Made by a program: the position numbers and the translations under genes. Below, piece by piece: positions 55,593-64,000 of a DNA stretch of 64,000 nt; within the stretch, counting starts at the first letter, position 1; the number at the start of each line of letters is the position of its first letter. The DNA is from Oxalobacter sp. (lineage in GTDB: Bacteria; Pseudomonadota; Gammaproteobacteria; Burkholderiales; Burkholderiaceae_D). Location: assembly GCA_003605115.1 (NCBI GenBank), contig QZKY01000004.1, positions 1-64,000 on the forward strand, written 5' to 3'. The notes below the pieces were generated by a model. The model was given only the letters and a program-made list of their open reading frames with translations. It was not told the DNA's origin and made no database searches.

Positions 55593-56357
55593 GTGAATGA
55601 CCAACAGCTTTTGCGCTACTCGCGCCACATCCTGCTCGATGAAATAGGCATTGAAGGCCAGGAGCGCCTTCTGGCTTCTCATGCGCTCATTGTCGGCGCA
55701 GGCGGACTGGGGTCTCCTGTCGCGTATTATCTTGCTTCCGCAGGCGTGGGGAAAATCACGCTCGTGGATAATGACACTGTCGATTTGACGAATCTGCAGC
55801 GACAAATTTTGCACACAACGGATCGGGTTGGCATGTCCAAAGCACGATCCGGTCAAATGACGCTTGCACAGATCAATCCGGAAGTCCATGTGGTCGCACT
55901 GCAAGAGCGCGTTAGCGATGCGCGTTTGCACGAACTGGTGGCAACCGCGCAGCTTGTCCTCGACTGCACCGACAACTTTGCAACACGACACGCCATCAAC
56001 CGCGCCTGCGTCGCGCATAAAGTTCCCCTGGTGTCAGGCGGTGCCATCATGTTCGACGGCCAAATCAGCGTGTACGACAAACGTCATGCGGATTCCCCTT
56101 GTTACTCCTGTCTGTTCCCCGAGAATGAACAATTCCCGGAAATGCATTGTTCCATCATGGGTGTCTTTGCACCGCTCGTCGGCATCATTGGCGCATCACA
56201 GGCAACGGAAGCCATCAAACTGCTGGCGCAGGTCGGCACTTCCCTGGAAGGCCGTCTGCTGATGCTCAATGCCCGCACGATGGCATGGTCGAGCATTACG
56301 CTTTCCCGTAACCCGGCATGTCCCGTCTGTGGACAAAACAATACGTCGTCACAATAA
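55593..56357 (+). CDS. moeB: MoeB/ThiF-family sulfur-carrier adenylyltransferase
   Basis: This 254-residue E1-like enzyme adenylates the C-terminus of MoaD or ThiS. It has the nucleotide loop GAGGLGSPVAYYLASAGVG, the segment DLTNLQRQILH, Asp in LVLDCTDNF, and two CxxC-type zinc pairs (CYSC and CPVC). The absence of a rhodanese domain fits MoeB/ThiF of bacteria. The start is GTG at 55593. Which carrier it serves cannot be told; no moaD or thiS is in the window. Confidence 0.9.
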   Translation: MNDQQLLRYSRHILLDEIGIEGQERLLASHALIVGAGGLGSPVAYYLASAGVGKITLVDNDTVDLTNLQRQILHTTDRVGMSKARSGQMTLAQINPEVHVVALQERVSDARLHELVATAQLVLDCTDNFATRHAINRACVAHKVPLVSGGAIMFDGQISVYDKRHADSPCYSCLFPENEQFPEMHCSIMGVFAPLVGIIGASQATEAIKLLAQVGTSLEGRLLMLNARTMAWSSITLSRNPACPVCGQNNTSSQ

Positions 56358-56463
56358 GACAAGCTCGTCACAATTTGTCACAAATTGCTGTCATCACCCT
56401 GACCCCGCGCGGCGTTAAGGGAGCACGTAGTCATTGCTACGACTCTCACTAAAAGGAAATGAT

Positions 56464-56724
56464 ATGAACAAACTTATTGCTACGCTCGTTGCTTCACTGT
56501 TTGTTGCTGGTTCGGCCTTCGCGCAAGCGCCTGCTACTGCCACACCCGCTTCCGCCACCGCTGCCAAGCCTGCCGTAAGCGCCAAAGCCAAAGCTTCCAA
56601 AAAGGCTGTCAAGAAGGCCAAGACTGCAAAAAAGACCGCAGCTCCCAAAAAAGCCAAAAAAATGACAACCAAGCCAGCCCCAGTAAAAGCTGCGCCACAA
56701 GCTTCGGTTCCTGTCACGAAGTAA
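56464..56724 (+). CDS. Small periplasmic Lys/Ala-rich protein
   Basis: This 86-residue protein has a clear signal peptide (SAFAQ cleavage near 21). The mature part is Ala/Thr/Pro-rich, then Lys/Ala-rich (KKAVKKAKTAKKTAAPKKAK), resembling the H1-like tails elsewhere in this window but exported. AAAGGAAA lies before the ATG. The function is unknown; wall or LPS binding through charge is possible. It is monocistronic with its own terminator. Confidence 0.75.
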   Translation: MNKLIATLVASLFVAGSAFAQAPATATPASATAAKPAVSAKAKASKKAVKKAKTAKKTAAPKKAKKMTTKPAPVKAAPQASVPVTK

Positions 56725-56787
56725 TCGCACGTTGCTGCACCTGGCAGCCCTCTGCGCTGCCAGCACTCTCCTTAAGTACTCTCCTTG

Positions 56788-56821
56788 GCTGCTCAACTTC
56801 TCCGTTGAGCGGCTTTTTTTA
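56788..56821 (+). terminator. Terminator of the Lys/Ala-rich protein gene
   Basis: A 10-bp stem GCTGCTCAAC/GTTGAGCGGC (one G-T pair) with a 6-nt loop is followed by eight T. Confidence 0.9.
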
Positions 56822-56883
56822 CATTTGCCGTCCCTCTGGCTTTTCGGGATAATGCGCCATTGATTCACGGGATCGCTCCTCTC

Positions 56884-58170
56884 ATGCGGCTTTTATATTC
56901 TTTTCTGTGGTGGCTCATCCTGCCTTTCGCTTTGCTCCGTCTTTGGTGGCGCGGGCGCAAGGAGCCGGGTTATCGACAGCATATTGCCGAGCGCTTGGGT
57001 TTTTACGCACCGGTTCCCCATCCGCAGCGCCCCAAAATTTGGCTTCACGCTGTCTCCGTTGGTGAAACGCGCGCCGCCGAACCCTTGCTGGTGGCTTTGT
57101 TGATCGCGTATCCAGACCATGACATTGTATTGACCCACATGACCGCGACCGGGCGCGAAACCGGTGCAACGCTTTTCAGTACGCTCCGCCCGCGCGTCCT
57201 GCAATATTTCCTGCCTTACGATACCGCATGGATGATGACGCGCTTTTTGCGTCACTTTTCTCCGCAACTCTGCATTTTGATGGAAACGGAAATCTGGCCT
57301 AACCTGATTGCACAATGCAAGAAGTTTCGCGTTCCCGTTGCATTGGTCAATGCGCGCATGTCCGCTCGCTCGCTTACGCGCGCCGGAATCGTGTCTTCCC
57401 TGATGTCGGAAGCTGCCGGCAACATTACTTGTGTTGCTGCGCAAACCCATGCTGATAGTGATCGCCTTTTGCAGTACGGTGCCAAAAACGTACACGTGAC
57501 CGGCAGCGTAAAATTCGATGTCACGCCCCCCGATTCCGTTGTCAGCTTTCAAGAATTTTTACGCGCGCGAATTGGATCGCGTCCGGTTTTTTTGTGGGCC
57601 AGTACACGCGAAGGGGAAGAGGCATTGTTACTCGACGCACTCCCCGCACTCAAGCTGCCTGATGCGCTGATCATTCTCGTACCGCGCCATCCGCAACGCT
57701 TTGATGATGTGGCGAAGCTTGTCATGGATCATCAGCTCCCGCTTTTCCGTCGCTCCGAACTGGAGGACGTCGCGCATCTTCCAAAGGACATTCGCATTTT
57801 GCTCGGCGATTCCATGGGCGAAATGTTCGGCTACTACGCCGCAGCCGACCTTGCTTTTATTGGCGGCAGTCTCTTGCCATTGGGGGGACAAAATCTGATT
57901 GAAGCTTGCGCGGTCGGCACACCTGTATTGATCGGCCCGCACACGTTTAATTTCGACACCATTACGCGTGATGCCGAAAACGCTCATGCAGCCGTCGTCG
58001 TTCAAACCGCTGAGGAAGCCATGCACATGGCCAAGCAATTGCTGGCCGATACGCCGCGCCTGCATGCCATGAGCCACAGTGCCTTGTCTTTCGCGCAGGC
58101 GCAACGCGGTGCCACGGAACGCACGATTGCACTGTTGCGTCCTTTGCTGGCTTTATCTGGCAAAGCCTGA
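56884..58170 (+). CDS. waaA: 3-deoxy-D-manno-octulosonic acid (Kdo) transferase
   Basis: This inner-membrane-associated GT30 enzyme transfers Kdo to lipid A precursor. It has 428 residues from the ATG at 56884: an N-terminal anchor (about 4-22), the catalytic Glu61 in AVSVGETRAAEPL, MTATGRETG, and the C-terminal nucleotide-sugar site GGSLLPLGGQNLIEAC. The frame is open eight codons further up from a TTG. It converges with srkA 23 bp on. Confidence 0.94.
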   Translation: MRLLYSFLWWLILPFALLRLWWRGRKEPGYRQHIAERLGFYAPVPHPQRPKIWLHAVSVGETRAAEPLLVALLIAYPDHDIVLTHMTATGRETGATLFSTLRPRVLQYFLPYDTAWMMTRFLRHFSPQLCILMETEIWPNLIAQCKKFRVPVALVNARMSARSLTRAGIVSSLMSEAAGNITCVAAQTHADSDRLLQYGAKNVHVTGSVKFDVTPPDSVVSFQEFLRARIGSRPVFLWASTREGEEALLLDALPALKLPDALIILVPRHPQRFDDVAKLVMDHQLPLFRRSELEDVAHLPKDIRILLGDSMGEMFGYYAAADLAFIGGSLLPLGGQNLIEACAVGTPVLIGPHTFNFDTITRDAENAHAAVVVQTAEEAMHMAKQLLADTPRLHAMSHSALSFAQAQRGATERTIALLRPLLALSGKA

Positions 58171-58193
58171 CGCTGCCATTCTCGCCAACAGAT

Positions 58194-59180
58194 TCAAACC
58201 CGCAGCGGCGGTTCGTTCATCAAGATGGCTTGTTCGCGCAATTCCTGAATGCGACTCTGCCAGTAGTTTTGTGTATTGAACCAAGGAAAGGCAAGCGGAA
58301 AAGCCGGATCTTCCCAACGACGCGCCAGCCAGGCGGCGTAATGCATCATGCGAAGTGTGCGCAATCCTTCCAGCAAATGGCGTTCGCGAGAATCGAAATC
58401 TGCAAACTGCGTGTATCCAGCGAGAATGTCGCCCAGTTGTTCTTCCATTTCTTCCCGACTCCCCGAGAGCAGCATCCAGAGATCCTGAATGGCCGATCCT
58501 TGCATGCAATCGTCGAAGTCGACAAAATGGGGGCCGCTATCTGTCCACAATACATTCCCAGCGTGACAATCGCCATGCAATCTGATGGCTTTGACCTCGC
58601 CCGCTTGCTTGAAGCAGGTGCGCACGCCTTCAAGCGCTTCTTCTGCCGCGCGCCGATACGGCGTTTCCAAATCCAGCGGCAAGAAATTTCCTGAAAGCAA
58701 ACACTCCAGTGATGCTTCGCCAAACTCATGAATATCAAGCGTCGTCCTGTGTTGGAAAGCTTGCTTGGCGCCAACAGCGTGGATGCGCCCGATAAAGCGT
58801 CCCAGCCACTGTCTTGTCACACGATCATCTAACTCAGGTGCGCGCCCCCCTTGCATGGGATAAACAGCAAAGCGATAACCGTCGTATTCATGCAAGCTCC
58901 GCCCATTCAGGCGCAAAGGAGAAACCACCGGAATTTCATTGCCAGCCAATTCCTCGGCGAAGGCGTGTTCTTCCAGAATGGCTGCCTCGCGCCATCTTTC
59001 AGGACGATAAAACTTTACTACCGTGGACGGCGCGCCTTCCACCCCGATCATATAGACGCGATTTTCATAACTATTCAAAGCCAGCAAACGCCCGTCGCCA
59101 TGAATTCCAACGCTTTCCAGAGCGTTGAGCACACAATCCGGGGTTAAGCCCTCGTAGGAAAATCTTGGCGATCTGTTCAT
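58194..59180 (-). CDS. srkA: Stress response kinase A (YihE/RdoA family)
   Basis: This 328-residue cytosolic Ser/Thr kinase has an APH-like fold. The catalytic loop LHGDCHAGNVLW gives Asp204 and Asn209, and the metal-binding DFDDC gives Asp221. In E. coli it counters stress-induced death, probably by blocking MazF-type toxins. Length and motif spacing fit the family. It is divergent from the YecA-like gene over 102 bp. Confidence 0.92.
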   Translation of the reverse strand: MNRSPRFSYEGLTPDCVLNALESVGIHGDGRLLALNSYENRVYMIGVEGAPSTVVKFYRPERWREAAILEEHAFAEELAGNEIPVVSPLRLNGRSLHEYDGYRFAVYPMQGGRAPELDDRVTRQWLGRFIGRIHAVGAKQAFQHRTTLDIHEFGEASLECLLSGNFLPLDLETPYRRAAEEALEGVRTCFKQAGEVKAIRLHGDCHAGNVLWTDSGPHFVDFDDCMQGSAIQDLWMLLSGSREEMEEQLGDILAGYTQFADFDSRERHLLEGLRTLRMMHYAAWLARRWEDPAFPLAFPWFNTQNYWQSRIQELREQAILMNEPPLRV

Positions 59181-59282
59181 TCTGATTTATTTTTAAAGTG
59201 GCGGATTCTTCACATTTTGTATCCATACCGCCGCATTCCGGTTTAGACTCGCGTTATCCCCAACTTTTCCTCTCGTTTCATT

Positions 59283-59984
59283 ATGTCCATCAACGTTGAC
59301 CCGCTTACTGATGATGAATTTGAGGAATTGGATGCCTTCCTCCTTTCCCTTCAATGTGCGGAGGATGCCATGACAATGGATGTTTTGCATGGTTTTCTTA
59401 CTGCTATCGTCATTGGTCCCGAACCCGTTCCCCTGTCCGAATGGCTGCCACACGTTTGGGGGTCACCATCGTCACAAAGCCCCCAATTCCAGAGCCCGGA
59501 GCAACAAGAGCGCATTACGGACCTGATTTTACGTTTTATGAATGAAATTGCGGTCACTTTCGACGTAGCGCCAAAAGAATTTGAGCCGCTTTTTTGCGAG
59601 CAGGAATGGAATGGAAGGATGCTAACGGACGCAGAAGGTTGGGCGATGGGGTTTTGGGAAAGCGTCAACCTGCGGCCAACAGCGTGGAAACCCATCTGGT
59701 CTTCCGACATGGCCATCTTGATGAAGCCGCTTTATTTGCTCGGTGCGGATGACATTGATGAAGATGAGGTTCAGCTTGTCAGCGACCCCATGAAGGCTCA
59801 CAAGCTGGCCTTGCAAATTGAATCGAATATTTTGCCCATCAGACGCTTTTGGCGCGAACATCAACAAAGCGGGAAGCTACAAAAAAAATCAGAACGGCCC
59901 GACGTGACAGGTGCCGAACCTTGTCCTTGCGGCAGCGGAAAAAAATTCAAGCAGTGTTGTGGAAACGAGCCCACCTTGCATTAG
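59283..59984 (+). CDS. YecA/YgfB (UPF0149) family protein with C-terminal SEC-C motif
   Basis: This 233-residue protein has an all-helical UPF0149 domain (about 5-190; DAFLLSLQCAEDAMTMDVLHG, GWAMGFWESV) and a C-terminal SEC-C motif CPCGSGKKFKQCCG with Cys214, Cys216, Cys225 and Cys226. The family is of uncertain role; SEC-C ends are also found in SecA and are thought to bind zinc and ribosomes or SecB. It stands alone; it is the second SEC-C protein of the window, but is core-like in composition. Confidence 0.88.
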   Translation: MSINVDPLTDDEFEELDAFLLSLQCAEDAMTMDVLHGFLTAIVIGPEPVPLSEWLPHVWGSPSSQSPQFQSPEQQERITDLILRFMNEIAVTFDVAPKEFEPLFCEQEWNGRMLTDAEGWAMGFWESVNLRPTAWKPIWSSDMAILMKPLYLLGADDIDEDEVQLVSDPMKAHKLALQIESNILPIRRFWREHQQSGKLQKKSERPDVTGAEPCPCGSGKKFKQCCGNEPTLH

Positions 59985-60013
59985 GCATGCTGCTGTTCAA
60001 ACCGCTGCAAACG

Positions 60014-62602
60014 TTACAGCGGGACGGTCACAATGAGGCGAGTGCCGTGACTGCCGGAGTCAATGTTGAGTTCGCCGCCCAGAATGTGCAAACGTTCCTT
60101 GATGCCCACCAGACCAAAAGAGTTTCTTTCTCCCTTCTTGCTGTCCTGCATCCCCACACCATTGTCAGCGATCGTCATGATCAAGTTGCCCGCTTCCTGT
60201 TGCAACGCCACCCTGACATGCGTTGCCTTCGCATGACGCAGCACGTTGGTGAGTCCTTCCTGCAAAATCCGGAATAGCACGGTGGCGACGTTGTCGTCCA
60301 GATCCAGTTCTTCATCACCAGCAATCAGGTCGCAAATAATTCCGCTTCTGCGCTGAAATTCTTGCGTTTGCCACTCCAGTGCCGCATACAAACCCAAATC
60401 CAGCACGGATGGTCGAAGATTGTTAATGATGGCACGCACACTGCGCATGGTGTCATCGATGTGCTGCAAAATGCCCTGCACTTTTTCCTGCAATTTAGGA
60501 TCCTCGCTTTCAGAGCGTCCCAGCATAGTGACATCAATCCGCAGCACCAGCAAATGTTGACCCAGTTCGTCGTGAATTTCACGCGCAATTCTTCTGCGCT
60601 CGTTCTCCCGAATGCGATCCTGATGCGCTACCAGTTGTCGCAACATTTCCTGCGATTCCTGCAAGGCTTCCTGAGCTTCTGTGCGTTCAACAATCTCATT
60701 TTGCAAGCGCCGATTCGCGCGTACCAATTCTGCCGTTCGTTCAAACACGCGGTTCTCAAGTTCCACGCGCGCTTTACGCAAAGCATTTTCTGCGCGCTTT
60801 CTGTCCGTGATGTCGTGCATGAATGCGCAGTACTGCAATTTGCCGTCCACATTCGCCAGGGTCGTCACCGCCACTTCAATCGGAAATTCGCGGCCATCCT
60901 GATGTTTGGCCTCCACTTCAAAATAGGAATGTCGAATGTTGCCCTCTTCACCATCAATAAACTTCCTCAAGCCCGTTTCGTAATCCAGTCTTTGTGACGC
61001 AGGGATAACCAGATCCACCAGCACTTTCCCAATGGCTTCATCCCGTTTCCATCCGAAGATTCTTTCACCGCGCGTGTTCCAGTCCGTGATCACGCCATCA
61101 TTGTCTAGCTGGATGACGGCATCCATCGCGGTTTCGATAATCACGTGCAGCCTGGCCTGGCTTTCGATCAAACCCGTTTCTGCTTCCCGACGGCTGGTGA
61201 TGTCGTGCAAAATACAGTAAACGTAGGTCATGCCCTGGTGCGTGAGATTGGTGCGGAAAATTTCAACGTCACGTACGCTGCCATTTTTCAGGCGATGGCG
61301 GAAATAAACTTGCATCCCCTGCTTGGCTTCTTTCTGTGCCTTGAGGCTGTTCTCGATTTCTGTTGCGCTGGCAACGTTGATTTCTGCAATGTTCATCCTG
61401 CGCAATTCTTCTTGCGAGTAACCCCAGAATTGAGCCGCTTCATGGTTTGCATCGATAATCCTGCCATTGGTGGGGTCGAGGATGTAGGCCACCGATGCAT
61501 TGTCTTCGAACATTTGCCGATACCGCTGTTCGCTTTCTGCCAAATCCAGATTCATCTTTTTGGCGATTTCCACCGCGCGCTGCCTGCCACTGGCCAGCAA
61601 CCACACCAGCAATGTCAGTAGGGTCGTGGTGATGGCGCCGCCGATCAGAATCGCCGTTGATTTTGTGTCGTTGATTCTGGCTTCAAAGGCCGGTTTGCCC
61701 TGCATCATGACCACAAAATTGTTGCCCGGCAAAGCAATTTCGTGCTCCGCCTTGTATTTGGCCTTGCTGAAGCTCGCGTGCGTGATTTGGGGATCGCTTT
61801 GGAAAACGAGCGTTCTTTCTTTGACGTCTTGTCCAAAATAGATCAAAAGACCAAAATTCTTTTGCAATTCAAGTGCAGATTCGCCGAGCAACCCTTGAAT
61901 AACTTCATCCGTCACGAAGGACAAATGTACCCAGCCGAGGATGTTTTTTCTCCGTTGCTGCACGGTTGAATGCGGATTGTGATCCCGATATATCGGCGAG
62001 AAAACCAGAAATCCTTTTTTATGCGACCCCTCACCATCTGCGACCATTTCCAGCATGTCCGTGATGACCGGTCTGCCGGTATCACGCGCTTTTTCCATGG
62101 CCAGCCGCCGTTTGGTCTCCGACATCAAATCATAGCCCAAAGCTTTTTTTACTCTTGGTGAGTCGTAGGGCTCGACGTACCACACGGGCGCAGACCATTT
62201 TCGTTTGGTGTCCGGCCATACTTTGTAATCTTCTACACCCTCCTTTTTGGCTTGCGCAGGAAGCGTCGCTTTTTCCGCTGCTGAGACTAGCCGAACGAAG
62301 GCAACGCTTTTAATGCCGGGGTAGTTTTTGTGCAGATCCTGTGCGCCGATGTAATCTTTGAATTCGTGACGTTCGACCCTGTTCGACACCGTGAAAAGAG
62401 AAGTCGTCGCACGCAAAATCAAGCGGCCATCTTGCACCCTTTTTTCAATTCGACCTTTGACTTGTCCAACAATCGTCTCGAATTCTTGGTGCAGTCTTTT
62501 GGCTGATTCCCGTTGCGCAGAGCCCCATGTGGCAAACGTAATGGCGAAACCGACCAACAATATCAGCCAGTGCACATTTTTGGGAATCTCGAATTTTCTC
62601 AT
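60014..62602 (-). CDS. Orphan hybrid sensor: CHASE-PAS-PAS histidine kinase (NarL-type)
   Basis: This 862-residue membrane sensor kinase has a first span at about 11-29, a periplasmic CHASE domain (about 70-305, with YPGIKSVAFVRLVS), a second span at 316-337, PAS 1 at about 355-470, PAS 2 at about 480-605, a coiled coil, HisKA_3 with His677 in REIHDELGQHL, and an HATPase with DNGVGMQD and FGLVGIKERL. CHASE domains bind small periplasmic ligands. This kinase class pairs with LuxR/NarL-type regulators, yet none is adjacent in the window, so the partner is elsewhere. It appears to be monocistronic. Confidence 0.92.
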   Translation of the reverse strand: MRKFEIPKNVHWLILLVGFAITFATWGSAQRESAKRLHQEFETIVGQVKGRIEKRVQDGRLILRATTSLFTVSNRVERHEFKDYIGAQDLHKNYPGIKSVAFVRLVSAAEKATLPAQAKKEGVEDYKVWPDTKRKWSAPVWYVEPYDSPRVKKALGYDLMSETKRRLAMEKARDTGRPVITDMLEMVADGEGSHKKGFLVFSPIYRDHNPHSTVQQRRKNILGWVHLSFVTDEVIQGLLGESALELQKNFGLLIYFGQDVKERTLVFQSDPQITHASFSKAKYKAEHEIALPGNNFVVMMQGKPAFEARINDTKSTAILIGGAITTTLLTLLVWLLASGRQRAVEIAKKMNLDLAESEQRYRQMFEDNASVAYILDPTNGRIIDANHEAAQFWGYSQEELRRMNIAEINVASATEIENSLKAQKEAKQGMQVYFRHRLKNGSVRDVEIFRTNLTHQGMTYVYCILHDITSRREAETGLIESQARLHVIIETAMDAVIQLDNDGVITDWNTRGERIFGWKRDEAIGKVLVDLVIPASQRLDYETGLRKFIDGEEGNIRHSYFEVEAKHQDGREFPIEVAVTTLANVDGKLQYCAFMHDITDRKRAENALRKARVELENRVFERTAELVRANRRLQNEIVERTEAQEALQESQEMLRQLVAHQDRIRENERRRIAREIHDELGQHLLVLRIDVTMLGRSESEDPKLQEKVQGILQHIDDTMRSVRAIINNLRPSVLDLGLYAALEWQTQEFQRRSGIICDLIAGDEELDLDDNVATVLFRILQEGLTNVLRHAKATHVRVALQQEAGNLIMTIADNGVGMQDSKKGERNSFGLVGIKERLHILGGELNIDSGSHGTRLIVTVPL

Positions 62603-62740
62603 GCGCAGTCTGGGCAGCCTTATTGTTTTACGATTGTTGGCAGGTTAGCGCTTTCATCAAGGAGAATACCGCATCATTTTGTTGTTGCATATTCAATCGT
62701 TTGATTCACACCACACTCCGCTGCAAGCTTTTGCCGTGTC

Positions 62741-63334
62741 TTATGGGCGAATGAAGTGTTGCCTGTAATAGCGCAATTCTTCGATCGATTCGAGAATGTC
62801 GGCCAAGGCCGTGTGCTTTTGATGCTTTTTGAACCCATTGAGCAAATCCGGCTTCCACCGACGACAGAGCTCTTTGAGCGTGGAAATATCCACGTTTCGG
62901 TAATGGAAGAAGGCCTCCAGTTTGGGCATGCCGCGCGCCATGAAGCGTCTGTCTTGATGCACTGAGTTGCCGCACATGGGGGATTTGCCCTTGGGGACGA
63001 AATGCCGCAAAAAATCGATAATCGCCGCCTCGGCATCGGCCTCAGTGACGGAAGACGCCTTGACGCGATCAATCAAGCCCGAACGACCGTGGGTGCCTTT
63101 GTTCCAGGCATCCATGCCATCCAGTACCGCATCCGGCTGGTGGATCGCAAAGACCGGACCTTCGGCCAGCACGTTCAACTCCGCATCGGTCACCACCACA
63201 GCGACTTCAATGATCCTGTCTTTTTCCGGGTCGAGCCCCGTCATTTCCATGTCTACCCATACCAAATTGAACTCGTTGGGCTTTGCGGCTTGACCTGTCG
63301 CGGTCTCTGCCTTTGTTTCGTTTCCTTGTGACAT
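62741..63334 (-). CDS. orn: Oligoribonuclease
   Basis: This DEDDh exonuclease degrades 2-5-nt RNA and pGpG. It has 197 residues, with Exo [20 protein letters not shown], Exo II in [11 protein letters not shown], and Exo [20 protein letters not shown]. The N-terminal 20 residues before the fold are extra (Ala/Thr/Glu-rich). AAGGATC lies before the ATG. It is divergent from the M48 protease gene, a pairing often seen in betaproteobacteria. Confidence 0.95.
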   Translation of the reverse strand: MSQGNETKAETATGQAAKPNEFNLVWVDMEMTGLDPEKDRIIEVAVVVTDAELNVLAEGPVFAIHQPDAVLDGMDAWNKGTHGRSGLIDRVKASSVTEADAEAAIIDFLRHFVPKGKSPMCGNSVHQDRRFMARGMPKLEAFFHYRNVDISTLKELCRRWKPDLLNGFKKHQKHTALADILESIEELRYYRQHFIRP

Positions 63335-63473
63335 AATTTGATCCTTGGTGTGGGCGCGCAGATTTTACTGCCGCGTCCTTTACTGTCCCTGCGCAAGCAG
63401 GCAATGTTTGATGGTGTAGGCTCTACGATGTACTGTAAGCTCACGGGTTGCAACATTTTCGCATAAGGCTGCC

Positions 63474-64000
63474 ATGACTTCGACGGTGTTTTCGATAGTC
63501 TTTATCTTTTTTCTGCTGACTTCATTCATCGTGCGCCTGTGGCTTGGTGCGCGTCACATGCGTCATATTCGTATTCACCGCGCCAACGTTCCGGCCCAGT
63601 TTGCCCACCGGATTCCGCTCGACGCTCACCAAAAGGCGGCTGATTACACCATTGCCAAAGTTCGTTTTGAAAGAATTTCCCTTGTTGTAAGCACACTTGT
63701 CTTGATTGTTTTAACGTTTCTGGGCGGCTTGCAATGGCTTTCCGATGTTCTGCTCTCCGCCCTGGAGCAGGGCATGACGTACCAAATTGCGCTGATTGCC
63801 GTTTTGGGATTGATCACCAGCGTCATCGATTTGCCGCTGGACTATTACCGCCAGTTTGTTTTGGAAGAAGCCTTTGGTTTTAACAAAATGACGCCGAAGC
63901 TGTTTGTCGTGGATATGATGAAGAGCGCCATCTTGGGTGTTGTCTTGGGACTGCCGCTGGTCTGGATCATGCTGACCGTGATGGGCAAGGCTGGCGACAT
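63474..64000 (+). CDS. M48-family membrane metalloprotease, Ste24/CAAX-protease-like, N-terminal part
   Basis: The gene is cut by the window edge; about 175 codons are visible. The translation starts MTSTVFSIVFIFFLLTSFIV and has several membrane spans in the Peptidase_M48_N pattern, including the segment IDLPLDYYRQFVLEEAFGFN, diagnostic of Ste24-type enzymes. The zinc motif HExxH would lie past the edge. It is an integral inner-membrane protease, possibly for quality control or maturation of small proteins. No strong ribosome site is seen before the ATG at 63474. Confidence 0.85.
   Translation, partial: MTSTVFSIVFIFFLLTSFIVRLWLGARHMRHIRIHRANVPAQFAHRIPLDAHQKAADYTIAKVRFERISLVVSTLVLIVLTFLGGLQWLSDVLLSALEQGMTYQIALIAVLGLITSVIDLPLDYYRQFVLEEAFGFNKMTPKLFVVDMMKSAILGVVLGLPLVWIMLTVMGKAGD

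Noticed and set aside
1-64000. CRISPR arrays, insertion sequences, prophage or integrase genes
   Set aside because: No regularly spaced direct repeats and no transposase, recombinase or phage proteins were found; the gap-tail duplication has no associated mobile gene.

Overview
The window looks like core chromosome of a betaproteobacterium, most likely Burkholderiales and perhaps near Oxalobacteraceae. This rests on gene order and protein style, not on a marker gene: (i) proC-yggS divergent from pilT-pilU; (ii) PP0621-pilS-pilR-ampD; (iii) rhodanese-grxC-secB-gpsA divergent from gpmA-envC-ctpA-moeB; (iv) yhdP-nitrilase divergent from glnE; (v) Lys/Ala/Pro histone-H1-like tails, one fused to a SWIB domain. 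I found about 64 protein genes, one of them cut off by the right edge, and no tRNA, rRNA, CRISPR array, transposase or phage gene.

Layout. 0-3.3 kb: a beta-hydroxyacid dehydrogenase, a PagL-type lipid A deacylase, proC and yggS, all leftward. 3.3-9.6 kb: type IV pilus retraction ATPases pilT and pilU, then the PilS/PilR two-component pair and ampD. 9.6-13.7 kb: YggU, YggT, a histone-H1-like protein, a 680-bp non-coding stretch and an ATM1-type ABC exporter. 13.7-18.1 kb: a leftward C1/glyoxylate-flavoured set (formate-tetrahydrofolate ligase, ketopantoate-reductase-like protein, alanine/serine-glyoxylate-type aminotransferase). 18.3-26.9 kb: ffh, the SWIB/H1-like protein, a lytic transglycosylase, proS, rppH, a CNP1-like lipoprotein, xthA, pyrE and a nitrilase-family amidase. 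26.8-37.5 kb: the 1,400-residue YhdP, glnE, prfC, yaeQ, a small secreted protein and rsmE. 37.7-41.3 kb: tkt-gapA, followed by a diverged tandem duplication of the 3' end of gapA with its repeat and terminator. 41.3-47.5 kb: a lipoprotein, DUF2288, slyX, rep, and hslVU with a sigma-32-like promoter. 47.6-49.2 kb: a more AT-rich accessory stretch with one SEC-C zinc-motif gene. 49.2-58.2 kb: two large divergent operons for redox, secretion and cell-wall division functions, a Lys/Ala-rich periplasmic protein and waaA. 58.2-64 kb: srkA, a YecA/YgfB-SEC-C protein, an orphan CHASE-PAS-PAS histidine kinase, orn and the start of an M48 (Ste24-type) membrane protease.

How the genes fit together. Most are housekeeping, and several sets are linked by function: pilus motility and its regulators; cell-wall recycling and remodelling (ampD, lytic transglycosylase, envC, ctpA); protein quality control (hslVU, secB, prfC, ffh); RNA decay (rppH, orn); and central carbon metabolism (tkt, gapA, gpmA). 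I saw no clear novel multi-gene system. The best leads are the 17-codon gapA tail remnant with its duplicated 69-bp repeat (a third, diverged copy lies 3' of gpsA), the REP-like hairpin that separates hslV from hslU, and the isolated SEC-C/Cys-His protein between hslU and gpsA.
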